Below are positions 7,181 to 13,418 of a DNA stretch of 13,418 bases, in pieces. The DNA comes from Clostridiaceae bacterium. GTDB lineage: Bacteria > Bacillota > Clostridia > Oscillospirales > Acutalibacteraceae. The notes below the pieces were generated by a model, which made no database searches, was not told where the DNA came from, and saw only the letters and a program-made list of their open reading frames with translations. The position numbers and the translations under genes are program-made. The DNA lies in the NCBI GenBank assembly GCA_016303035.1, contig JAEDML010000012.1, forward strand, positions 1-13,418, written 5' to 3'. Every line of letters starts with the position of its first letter. The first letter of the stretch is position 1.

Positions 7181-8026
7181 ATGAAAGTAGCTTTATTGCC
7201 GAATCTTGATAAGCGCGGCTCGGCCGAGACGGTGGAAAAGTTAGGAGTGTTTCTTAAAAAAGAGGGGATAGAGGCTTATCTGCCCGACAGTATATGTACG
7301 CCCAACTTTAATTATGCGCCTGAAGACGAGCTGTATAAAATAGCCGATATTATTATTACAATAGGCGGGGACGGTACAATTATCAGATATGCCAAGCGCG
7401 CCGCGCTTGACGGTAAGCCGGTGCTGGGTATAAACGCGGGAAGAATGGGATATCTTGCCAATATCGAGCAGAACGAGCTCCGTCAGCTTTCAAAGCTTAA
7501 AACAGGTGCATATAAAATAGAAAAGCGTATGATGCTGTCGGTTAAGGTATGCGAAAACGGCAGGGTGCTAAATGAGTATTCAGCGCTTAATGACGCCGTT
7601 ATAACAAGCGGATTTATTTCGAGAATAATTGATATTTCGGCTTCGGTATCGGGAGATACCATAAGCTACCGCGCGGACGGACTTATACTTTCGACCCCCA
7701 CAGGCTCAACGGCATATTCAATGTCGGCAGGCGGACCGATAATAGACCCTGCCACCGAAAGCATATGCATAACGCCGATATGCTCCCATTCGCTTTCGGC
7801 AAAGCCGATACTTTTGGGAGCGGATACGCTTATAAAAATCAAAGCATATTCAAAGAAACGAACCGATATTTTTCTTACGGTAGACGGCAGAAAGGTCTCT
7901 GCGGTCAAGCCGTACACCGAAATTTTGATAACCAAATCCAAGCAGGCGGTCAAGCTTGTAAGGCTTAACGACCGCTCGTTCTACAAAACACTCTCATATA
8001 AATTTACGGACGGCAGGTGCAATTAA
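7181..8026 (+). CDS. nadK: NAD kinase
   Basis: 281 residues. It phosphorylates NAD+ to NADP+ using ATP or polyphosphate and so sets the NADPH pool. The defining GGDG motif is at 62-65 (ITIGGDGTIIRYAK). The second conserved segment is ALNDAVITSG, with the substrate-binding N-D pair, and the third is the glycine-rich TPTGSTAYSMSAGGPII stretch that binds NAD. The ATG at 7181 is preceded by CGGAGA with suitable spacing. The stop at 8024-8026 is one base before the argR start, indicating tight coupling. nadK between tlyA and argR is the usual clostridial arrangement; B. subtilis lacks nadK here. Confidence 0.95.
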   Translation: MKVALLPNLDKRGSAETVEKLGVFLKKEGIEAYLPDSICTPNFNYAPEDELYKIADIIITIGGDGTIIRYAKRAALDGKPVLGINAGRMGYLANIEQNELRQLSKLKTGAYKIEKRMMLSVKVCENGRVLNEYSALNDAVITSGFISRIIDISASVSGDTISYRADGLILSTPTGSTAYSMSAGGPIIDPATESICITPICSHSLSAKPILLGADTLIKIKAYSKKRTDIFLTVDGRKVSAVKPYTEILITKSKQAVKLVRLNDRSFYKTLSYKFTDGRCN

Positions 8027-8027
8027 A

Positions 8028-8483
8028 TTGAAAAGTAAGAGACAGCAAAAAATACTTGAGCTTATAAAAGATAAAATAATAATCACTCAGGAGGATTTGC
8101 AGAATGAGCTTAAAGCCCTCGGCTTTAAGATAACGCAGTCCACCGTTTCGAGAGATATAAAGGAGCTTCGCATTGTAAAGGGTCATGATTCTGCAGGCAA
8201 TTACCGTTACATAGCAGGCGACGGCGGATTTGACGGTAAGCAGACCTCGCCCGACCATTACCGAGAGCTGTTTTCAAAATCTGCAAGAAGCGTGAATTAC
8301 GCGCTTAACAATGTAGTGGTAAAGTGCTATACGGGAATGGCTTCAAGCGCCTGCGTCGCGCTGGATTCCGCTTTCGGGGACTATATGCTCGGCTCACTCG
8401 CAGGTGACGATACGATAATAATCGTAACCGGCAGCGAGGAGCTGTCAAAAACCTTAACCGACGAGCTTAATAAACTTTTGTAA
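8028..8483 (+). CDS. argR: Arginine repressor ArgR
   Basis: 151 residues. A hexameric, arginine-sensing DNA-binding regulator (ArgR/AhrC) that represses arginine biosynthesis and activates catabolism at ARG boxes. The winged-helix domain spans about 1-70, with the recognition segment QSTVSRDIKELRIVK. The C-terminal oligomerisation and arginine-binding domain (about 80-150) ends in LGSLAGDDTIIIVT, whose GDDT aspartates contact arginine. The start is TTG at 8028 (M-K-S-K-R-Q-Q-K-I), with an AGGTG 8 nt upstream. It sits in the conserved slot before recN. The upstream carB-dapF gene is a plausible target because carbamoyl phosphate feeds arginine synthesis, but its promoter is outside the window. 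Confidence 0.95.
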   Translation: MKSKRQQKILELIKDKIIITQEDLQNELKALGFKITQSTVSRDIKELRIVKGHDSAGNYRYIAGDGGFDGKQTSPDHYRELFSKSARSVNYALNNVVVKCYTGMASSACVALDSAFGDYMLGSLAGDDTIIIVTGSEELSKTLTDELNKLL

Positions 8484-8511
8484 TGTTTGTGCCGGTGCTT
8501 TATCGGCAGAA

Positions 8512-8517
8512 CGGAGA
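8512..8517 (+). promoter_or_regulatory. Ribosome binding site setting the recN start
   Basis: CGGAGA ends 5 nt before the ATG at 8523 and selects it over the earlier in-frame ATG at 8487, which overlaps no ribosome site. A small inverted repeat (TGCCG 8490-8494, CGGCA 8504-8508) lies just upstream in the 39-nt gap after argR. Confidence 0.6.
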
Positions 8518-8522
8518 TAAAG

Positions 8523-10211
8523 ATGCTTAAATATCTTCATATTGAAAATATTGCGGTGATTGAAAAGGCGGATATTGAGTTTTCCACGGGCTTGAATGTG
8601 CTGACAGGCGAAACGGGAGCCGGCAAATCAATAGTTATAGACTCCATAAACGCCGTGCTCGGTGAGCGTACATCGCGTGAGCTTATAAGAAGCGGGTGCG
8701 AAGCAGCCGTGGTTTCGGCGGAGTTTTGCGGACTTAATTGTTCTACCGTAAAAGCGCTTAATGAAAACGGAATATCGTGCGATGAAGACGGTCTTATCAT
8801 AAGCCGTAAATTAAGTCTTAACGGAAAAAGTACGATACGGCTTAACGGTCAGCCCGTAACCGCAGGAATGCTAAAGGAAATAGCAAAGGGACTTATAAAC
8901 ATTCACGGTCAGCACGATAATCAGGCGTTGCTTAACCCCGAAAATCATATTGTTTATATAGATTCGGTGGCGGAAAATTCTGATAAGCTTGCCGACTATT
9001 ACAGCGAGTTTAAAAAACTGAACGCCATACGAAAAGAGCTTGCAAAGCTTGAAGACGATGAAGATGATAAACAGCGGAGAACCGAAATTCTCAGGTATCA
9101 GATAGAGGAGCTTGAGGGGGCTGATATACATATAGGCGAGACAGAAAAGCTGAAAGAACAGCTTGAAATTGCTAAAAATGCCGAAAGAATATCGGCGTCT
9201 TTAAACCAAGCGCATATGGCGCTTTTCGGTGATGACGATACCGACGGAGCCGTTTCCCTTACCGATAACGCAATAAGGGCGCTGTCATCGCTTCCGGGCG
9301 ATAAGCTGCAAAAGACACTTGCCTGCCTTAACGATGCAAAAGCGTATCTTGAAGCGGCAGGGGCAGATATAAACGATTTCGCCGATGGCGGAGACAGTTT
9401 GGGGCTTGACGCGGAAAATATAGGCGCAAGACTTGATTTGCTTTTTAAGCTTATGCTTAAATACGGTGACAGCGAGCAAAAAATGCTTGACTTTTTAACA
9501 AAAGCAAAGCAAGAACTTGAAGATATAACCTTTTCGGATAAGCGTGCAAAGGAGCTTTCGGACGAGCTTGACGAAAGCACGCAAAGGCTTATAAAATTAG
9601 GTGAAGATTTAAGTCTTTCACGCAAAAAAGCGGCAAGCGAATTTGAAAAATCGGTAATACAGGTGCTTAGATACCTGAATATGCCGAGTGTAAACTTTAA
9701 GGTGGGCATAAATAAGGGAAGATACACAAAGCGCGGATGCGACGAGGTTGAGTTTCTTATTTCGGCAAACGCAGGGGAGGAGCTTCGTCCGATGAGCAAG
9801 ATTGCTTCGGGCGGCGAGCTTTCGCGCATTATGCTTGCTGTTAAAAGCGTGCTCTCTGACAGGGACACGGTTGATACGCTTATTTTTGATGAGATAGATA
9901 CCGGAATCAGCGGCTACACCGCAGGGAAGGTCGGCGTTCAGCTTAAAAAGGTATCGGAAAGCCGTCAGGTTATTTGCGTTACCCATTTGGCGCAGATAGC
10001 CGCCGAAGCGGATAATCACCTGCTTATCGAAAAGAGCGCCGAAAACGGCAGAACCTTTACTAAGGTGCGTCCGCTTGAATACGGGGAGCGGATTACCGAA
10101 ATCGCCCGTATAATGTCGGGCGCAGAACTTACGGAAAATCTTTACAATTCCGCAAAGGAATTGATAGACTCAAGAAAACAGCTTAAACGGCAGAACGGAG
10201 AAGAAAAATGA
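8523..10211 (+). CDS. recN: DNA repair protein RecN
   Basis: 562 residues, standard length. An SMC-like ATPase recruited early to double-strand breaks, where it holds DNA ends for RecA-dependent repair. The N-terminal head has Walker A GETGAGKS (29-36) and the Q-loop-like NIHGQHDNQ. A long charged helical, coiled-coil region occupies about 155-370. The C-terminal head has the ABC signature SKIASGGELSRIM (from about 425) and Walker B TLIFDEIDTGISG (about 452-464), followed by a conserved VTHLAQIAA. The ATG at 8523 is preferred because family homology begins exactly there (MLKYLHIENIAVIE) and a good ribosome site precedes it; the 12 codons upstream are not conserved in style. The stop shares 4 nt (ATGA) with the tyrS start. 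Confidence 0.95.
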   Translation: MLKYLHIENIAVIEKADIEFSTGLNVLTGETGAGKSIVIDSINAVLGERTSRELIRSGCEAAVVSAEFCGLNCSTVKALNENGISCDEDGLIISRKLSLNGKSTIRLNGQPVTAGMLKEIAKGLINIHGQHDNQALLNPENHIVYIDSVAENSDKLADYYSEFKKLNAIRKELAKLEDDEDDKQRRTEILRYQIEELEGADIHIGETEKLKEQLEIAKNAERISASLNQAHMALFGDDDTDGAVSLTDNAIRALSSLPGDKLQKTLACLNDAKAYLEAAGADINDFADGGDSLGLDAENIGARLDLLFKLMLKYGDSEQKMLDFLTKAKQELEDITFSDKRAKELSDELDESTQRLIKLGEDLSLSRKKAASEFEKSVIQVLRYLNMPSVNFKVGINKGRYTKRGCDEVEFLISANAGEELRPMSKIASGGELSRIMLAVKSVLSDRDTVDTLIFDEIDTGISGYTAGKVGVQLKKVSESRQVICVTHLAQIAAEADNHLLIEKSAENGRTFTKVRPLEYGERITEIARIMSGAELTENLYNSAKELIDSRKQLKRQNGEEK

Positions 10212-11434
10212 AAATTTACGAAGAGCTGGTTGCACGCGGACTTATCGCACAGGTGACCGATGAAGACGAAATCAGAGAAATGATAAACAACGGCAAGGCC
10301 ACATTTTATATCGGCTTTGACTGCACGGCGGACAGCCTTACGGCAGGCCATTTTATGGCGCTTACCCTTATGAAGCGGCTTCAGATGGCAGGCAATAAGC
10401 CGATAGCCCTTATCGGCGGCGGCACTACCATGATAGGCGACCCATCAGGGCGCAGCGATATGCGAAAGATGCTTACTAAGGAGGCAATCAACCACAACGC
10501 CGAATGTTTTAAAAAGCAGATGGAGCGTTTTATAGAGTTCGGTGAAGGTAAAGCGCAGATGGTAAATAACGCCGACTGGCTTTTGGACCTTAATTATGTT
10601 GAACTGCTTCGCGAGGTCGGCGCCTGCTTCTCGGTTAATAATATGTTAAGGGCTGAATGTTACAAACAGCGTATGGAAAAGGGCTTAAGCTTCCTTGAAT
10701 TTAACTATATGATAATGCAGAGCTATGATTTTTATCATTTGTTTAAGGAATACGGCTGTAATATGCAGTTCGGCGGCAACGACCAGTGGTCGAATATGCT
10801 CGGCGGTACCGAGCTTATACGCCGCAAGCTCGGCAAGGACGCCCATGCTATGACAATAACCCTGCTTACCGATTCGCAGGGCAATAAAATGGGTAAAACC
10901 GCAGGTAACGCCGTATGGCTTGACCCCGAAAAGACATCTCCCTATGATTTCTACCAGTATTGGAGAAATGTAAGCGACGCCGATGTTTTAAAATGTATAA
11001 GAATGCTCACCTTCCTGCCGCTTGAACAGATAGACGAAATGGACACCTGGGAGGGCAGCCGCCTTAATACCGCTAAGGAAATACTCGCATACGAGCTTAC
11101 AAAGCTGGTTCACGGCGAGCAGGAGGCAGAAAAGGCACAAAACGCCGCAAGAGCGGTCTTTTCGGGCGTAGGCTCAAATGAAAATATGCCGTCCTTTACA
11201 CTTGATGACTCCGATTTCACCGACGGAAAAATCGGAATTCTCGATATGATGCAAAAAGCGGGTCTTATTGCCTCTAAGGGCGAGGGCAGGCGACTTGTAA
11301 CGCAGGGCGGAGTAAGCGTAAACGATAACAGAATTTCAGATCCTTCTTTCTCACTTAGTGCCGATGATTTTAAAGAAGATGTAATCGTTAAAAAGGGTAA
11401 AAAGGTATTTTACAGGTTTATTTTAAATAAGTGA
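10208..11434 (+). CDS. tyrS: Tyrosyl-tRNA synthetase
   Basis: 408 residues, class I aminoacyl-tRNA synthetase that charges tRNA-Tyr. The HIGH-like site is TAGH (45-48); GGGTTMIGDPSGR (70-82) is the conserved TyrRS stretch; the Tyr-binding region includes YDFYHLF and NMQFGGNDQWSN; and the KMSKS loop is KMGKT (227-231), resembling the KFGKT loop of the E. coli type. The C-terminal S4 domain (about 340-405) binds the tRNA variable arm. The start overlaps the recN stop by 4 nt, so it is read from the upstream operon. Clostridial tyrS genes are often preceded by a T-box leader, but here there is no room for one. No clear terminator follows its TGA. Confidence 0.95.
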   Translation: MKIYEELVARGLIAQVTDEDEIREMINNGKATFYIGFDCTADSLTAGHFMALTLMKRLQMAGNKPIALIGGGTTMIGDPSGRSDMRKMLTKEAINHNAECFKKQMERFIEFGEGKAQMVNNADWLLDLNYVELLREVGACFSVNNMLRAECYKQRMEKGLSFLEFNYMIMQSYDFYHLFKEYGCNMQFGGNDQWSNMLGGTELIRRKLGKDAHAMTITLLTDSQGNKMGKTAGNAVWLDPEKTSPYDFYQYWRNVSDADVLKCIRMLTFLPLEQIDEMDTWEGSRLNTAKEILAYELTKLVHGEQEAEKAQNAARAVFSGVGSNENMPSFTLDDSDFTDGKIGILDMMQKAGLIASKGEGRRLVTQGGVSVNDNRISDPSFSLSADDFKEDVIVKKGKKVFYRFILNK

Positions 11435-11497
11435 TATTTTCATATTGAAATGCACATACCTTTATGCATATTTTGAATAACACAAAGCATACGGAAT

Positions 11498-11515
11498 ATG
11501 TTAAAATATTAACAA
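11498..11515 (+). promoter_or_regulatory. Rex (redox-sensing repressor) operator of adhE
   Basis: ATGTTAA-AATA-TTAACAA matches the Rex consensus TTGTTAANNNNTTAACAA at every defined position except the first base. TGTTAA (11499-11504) and TTAACA (11509-11514) form a perfect 6+6 inverted repeat with a 4-bp centre. It overlaps the -10 and likely start of the adhE promoter, so bound Rex would block initiation. Rex leaves DNA when NADH rises, and adhE is a known clostridial Rex target. The rex gene itself is not in this window. Confidence 0.85.
11499..11507 (+). promoter_or_regulatory. Extended -10 promoter element of adhE
   Basis: TGTTAAAAT contains the TGn extension and TAAAAT hexamer (11502-11507). 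There is no good -35 at 16-18 bp upstream (about 11479-11484 reads AACACA), so this would rely on the extended -10. Initiation near 11514 would give a leader of roughly 67 nt. A weaker alternative, TTGAAA at 11445-11450 with TATTTT at 11469-11474, cannot be excluded. Confidence 0.5.
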
Positions 11516-11565
11516 AGATGGTTGAGCAAAAAAACAGCCGTCGTCCTAAATCAGCAAATCAACTT

Positions 11566-11572
11566 AAAGGAG
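11566..11572 (+). promoter_or_regulatory. Strong ribosome binding site of adhE
   Basis: AAAGGAG lies 8 nt before the ATG at 11581. It is one of the best Shine-Dalgarno sites in the window, in keeping with the abundance of AdhE in fermenting cells, and it rules out the in-frame ATG at 11518 as the main start. Confidence 0.8.
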
Positions 11573-11580
11573 TAATATTT

Positions 11581-13418
11581 ATGCAGAAGAAAACCAACTA
11601 TCAGACAGTTGACAGCGTAGAGACTCTTGAAGCGCTGCTCGGCAGGGTCAGAGAAGCGCAGAAAAAGTTTGCGACCTACTCTCAGGAGCAGGTTGATAAA
11701 ATTTTCTTCGCTGCTGCTTCGGCTGCAAACAAAGCCCGTATACCGCTTGCAAAGCTCGCGGTAGAAGAAACCGGAATGGGCGTTGTTGAAGACAAGGTTA
11801 TAAAAAATCACTATGCTGCCGAATATATTTACAATGCTTATAAAAATGTTAAAACCTGCGGCGTTATCGAGGAGGATAAGGCGTTTGGACTCAGAAAGGT
11901 TGCGGAGCCTATCGGCGTTGTTGCTGCGGTAATTCCTACCACCAATCCGACCTCTACCGCAATCTTTAAAACCCTTATATCGCTCAAAACACGCAACGGT
12001 ATAATTATAAGCCCCCATCCGAGAGCTAAGAATTCCACCATTGAGGCGGCAAAGATTGTGCTTGAAGCTGCAGTTGCAGCCGGCGCACCGGAAGATATTA
12101 TAGGCTGGATAGATGTTCCGTCGCTTGATATGACAAATCTTATTATGAAGGAAGCGGATATCATTCTTGCTACCGGTGGTCCCGGAATGGTAAAGGCAGC
12201 TTATTCAAGCGGTAAGCCCGCCCTCGGCGTGGGCGCAGGAAATACCCCTGCAATTATAGACGATACTGCCGATATCAAGCTTGCGGTTAACTCAATAATC
12301 CATTCAAAAACCTTTGATAACGGTATGATCTGCGCGTCAGAGCAGTCGGTAATAGTTCACGAAAAGGTTTACAAGGCAGTTAAAAAAGAGTTTGCCGACC
12401 GCGGATGCTATTTCCTCAATCCCGAGGAAACCGAAAAGGTTCGCAAAACCATTATAATCAACGGCGCGCTTAATGCGAAAATTGTAGGTCAAAAGCCGGT
12501 TACAATAGCCGCTCTTGCAGGAGTTACCGTTCCCGAAAGCACTAAAATCCTTATAGGCGAAGTAGAAAGTGTAGATATTTCGGAAGAATTTGCCCACGAA
12601 AAGCTTTCTCCCGTGCTTGCAATGTACAAGGCGCACGATATTAAGGACGCCTTTGATAAGGCAGAGCAGTTAATTGCCGACGGCGGTTACGGTCATACCT
12701 CCTCTATTTATCTTAACACGATAACCGAGCAGGCAAAGCTTGATGAATTCCAGGCGAGAATGAAGACCTGCCGTATACTTGTAAACACTCCGTCTTCTCA
12801 GGGCGGCATAGGCGACCTTTATAACTTTAAGCTTGCACCTTCTCTTACGCTGGGCTGCGGCTCATGGGGCGGCAACTCGGTATCCGAGAATGTCGGCGTA
12901 AAGCATTTAATAAATATAAAGACCGTTGCTGAGAGGAGAGAGAATATGCTTTGGTTCAGAGCGCCTGAAAAGGTTTATATAAAGAAGGGCTGTCTGCCTG
13001 TTGCTCTTGACGAGCTTAAGACAGTTATGAATAAGAAAAAGGCTTTTGTCGTTACCGACAGCTTCCTGTTCAATAACGGATATACAAAGCCGATTACCGA
13101 TAAGCTTGATGAAATGGGTATTCAGCACGCAACCTTTGCCGATGTTGCTCCCGACCCGACGCTTCAGTGCGCACAGAAGGGCGTTGAGCAGATGCGCGCC
13201 TTTGCGCCCGATGTAATAATCGCGCTGGGCGGCGGCTCTGCAATGGATGCCGCAAAGATTATGTGGGTGCTTTATGAGCATCCCGAGGCTGACTTTATGG
13301 ATATGGCAATGCGTTTCTCGGATATCAGAAAGAGGGTTTACACCTTCCCGAAGATGGGCGAAAAGGCTTACTTTATCGCTGTTCCGACCTCTGCCGGCAC
13401 CGGCTCGGAGGTTACTCC
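11581..13418 (+). CDS. adhE: Bifunctional acetaldehyde-CoA/alcohol dehydrogenase AdhE (3' partial)
   Basis: The frame is open from ATG 11581 to the window's end, giving 612 complete codons of an expected 860-880. AdhE reduces acetyl-CoA to acetaldehyde and then ethanol, reoxidising two NADH; the enzyme forms long helical spirosomes in the cytosol. Residues 1-445 are the CoA-acylating aldehyde dehydrogenase: IPTTNPTST near 118, the nucleotide motif LGVGAGNTPA (215-224) and catalytic Cys251 in MICASEQS. The linker ERRENMLWF surrounds residue 456. The iron-dependent alcohol dehydrogenase domain follows, with the NAD-binding GGGSAMDAAK (550-559) and FIAVPTSAGTGSEVT at the edge. The iron ligands lie beyond the window. 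It has its own Rex-controlled promoter, separate from tyrS. A separate single-domain enzyme is excluded because both domains are in one frame. Confidence 0.95.
   Translation, partial: MQKKTNYQTVDSVETLEALLGRVREAQKKFATYSQEQVDKIFFAAASAANKARIPLAKLAVEETGMGVVEDKVIKNHYAAEYIYNAYKNVKTCGVIEEDKAFGLRKVAEPIGVVAAVIPTTNPTSTAIFKTLISLKTRNGIIISPHPRAKNSTIEAAKIVLEAAVAAGAPEDIIGWIDVPSLDMTNLIMKEADIILATGGPGMVKAAYSSGKPALGVGAGNTPAIIDDTADIKLAVNSIIHSKTFDNGMICASEQSVIVHEKVYKAVKKEFADRGCYFLNPEETEKVRKTIIINGALNAKIVGQKPVTIAALAGVTVPESTKILIGEVESVDISEEFAHEKLSPVLAMYKAHDIKDAFDKAEQLIADGGYGHTSSIYLNTITEQAKLDEFQARMKTCRILVNTPSSQGGIGDLYNFKLAPSLTLGCGSWGGNSVSENVGVKHLINIKTVAERRENMLWFRAPEKVYIKKGCLPVALDELKTVMNKKKAFVVTDSFLFNNGYTKPITDKLDEMGIQHATFADVAPDPTLQCAQKGVEQMRAFAPDVIIALGGGSAMDAAKIMWVLYEHPEADFMDMAMRFSDIRKRVYTFPKMGEKAYFIAVPTSAGTGSEVT

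Noticed and set aside
8490..8508. Small inverted repeat between argR and recN (TGCCG/CGGCA)
   Set aside because: Only 5 bp of stem with a 9-nt loop and no T-run; too weak to call a terminator or regulator.
9098..9868. 256-codon open frame on the - strand inside recN
   Set aside because: Serine-rich, low-complexity translation antiparallel to a clearly coding RecN coiled-coil region; no family resemblance. It is a shadow of the codon use of recN.
11435..11480. Terminator after tyrS
   Set aside because: Only ATGCA/TGCAT pairing around 11450-11470 is present, with AT-rich sequence and no GC stem; tyrS transcription may end elsewhere or read into adhE.
11518..11580. In-frame ATG 21 codons upstream of adhE
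   Set aside because: It follows the Rex operator almost immediately, has no proper ribosome site, and the extension is not AdhE-like, while the ATG at 11581 has a strong AAAGGAG.
11551..12164. Open frames on the - strand over the start of adhE
   Set aside because: They oppose an unmistakable AdhE reading frame with a strong ribosome site and are shadows.

Overview
The window is 13.4 kb of dense, mostly vegetative bacterial chromosome with every gene on the + strand. It carries the tail of a carB-dapF fusion, then nusB-xseA-xseB-ispA-dxs-tlyA-nadK-argR-recN-tyrS, then the 5' two thirds of adhE. The nusB...recN order, Gram-positive-style AGGAG ribosome sites, frequent TTG starts, a moderate-GC genome rich in AAG-CTT and GAG-CTT pairs, and a Rex-type operator ahead of adhE all point to an anaerobic, fermentative member of the Bacillota, class Clostridia, probably Oscillospirales-like. 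The taxonomic call is inference from gene order and protein style; no marker gene in the window fixes a species. I see no mobile element, CRISPR array, tRNA, rRNA or phage gene.

Region 1 (1-1629): one open frame, running in from before the window, joins the end of the carbamoyl-phosphate synthase large subunit (second ATP-grasp end plus the MGS-like allosteric domain) directly to a full-length diaminopimelate-epimerase-like domain. The epimerase-like half keeps the C-terminal catalytic cysteine motif but has lost the N-terminal one. It ends at a strong hairpin.

Region 2 (1630-1798): the intergenic hairpin is followed by two well-formed overlapping sigma-A-type promoters that should drive the long housekeeping operon.

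Region 3 (1799-11434): ten genes with gaps of 39 nt or less or with overlaps, so very probably co-transcribed. They cover rRNA transcription antitermination (nusB), exonuclease VII (xseA, xseB), isoprenoid precursor and farnesyl-PP synthesis (dxs, ispA), rRNA 2'-O-methylation (tlyA), NADP supply (nadK), arginine-responsive regulation (argR), DNA-break repair (recN) and tyrosyl-tRNA charging (tyrS). This is the classical Firmicutes cluster, but where spore formers usually have spoIVB-spo0A after recN, this genome has tyrS and then adhE.

Region 4 (11435-13418): a 146-nt intergenic region holds an extended -10 promoter overlapped by a near-perfect Rex operator, then a strong ribosome site and adhE (aldehyde/alcohol dehydrogenase). 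adhE is open to the window's right edge with no stop, so it is a real, partial gene. The layout predicts NADH-responsive control of ethanol formation. The most noteworthy points are the CarB-DapF fusion with its altered active site and the Rex-adhE operator.
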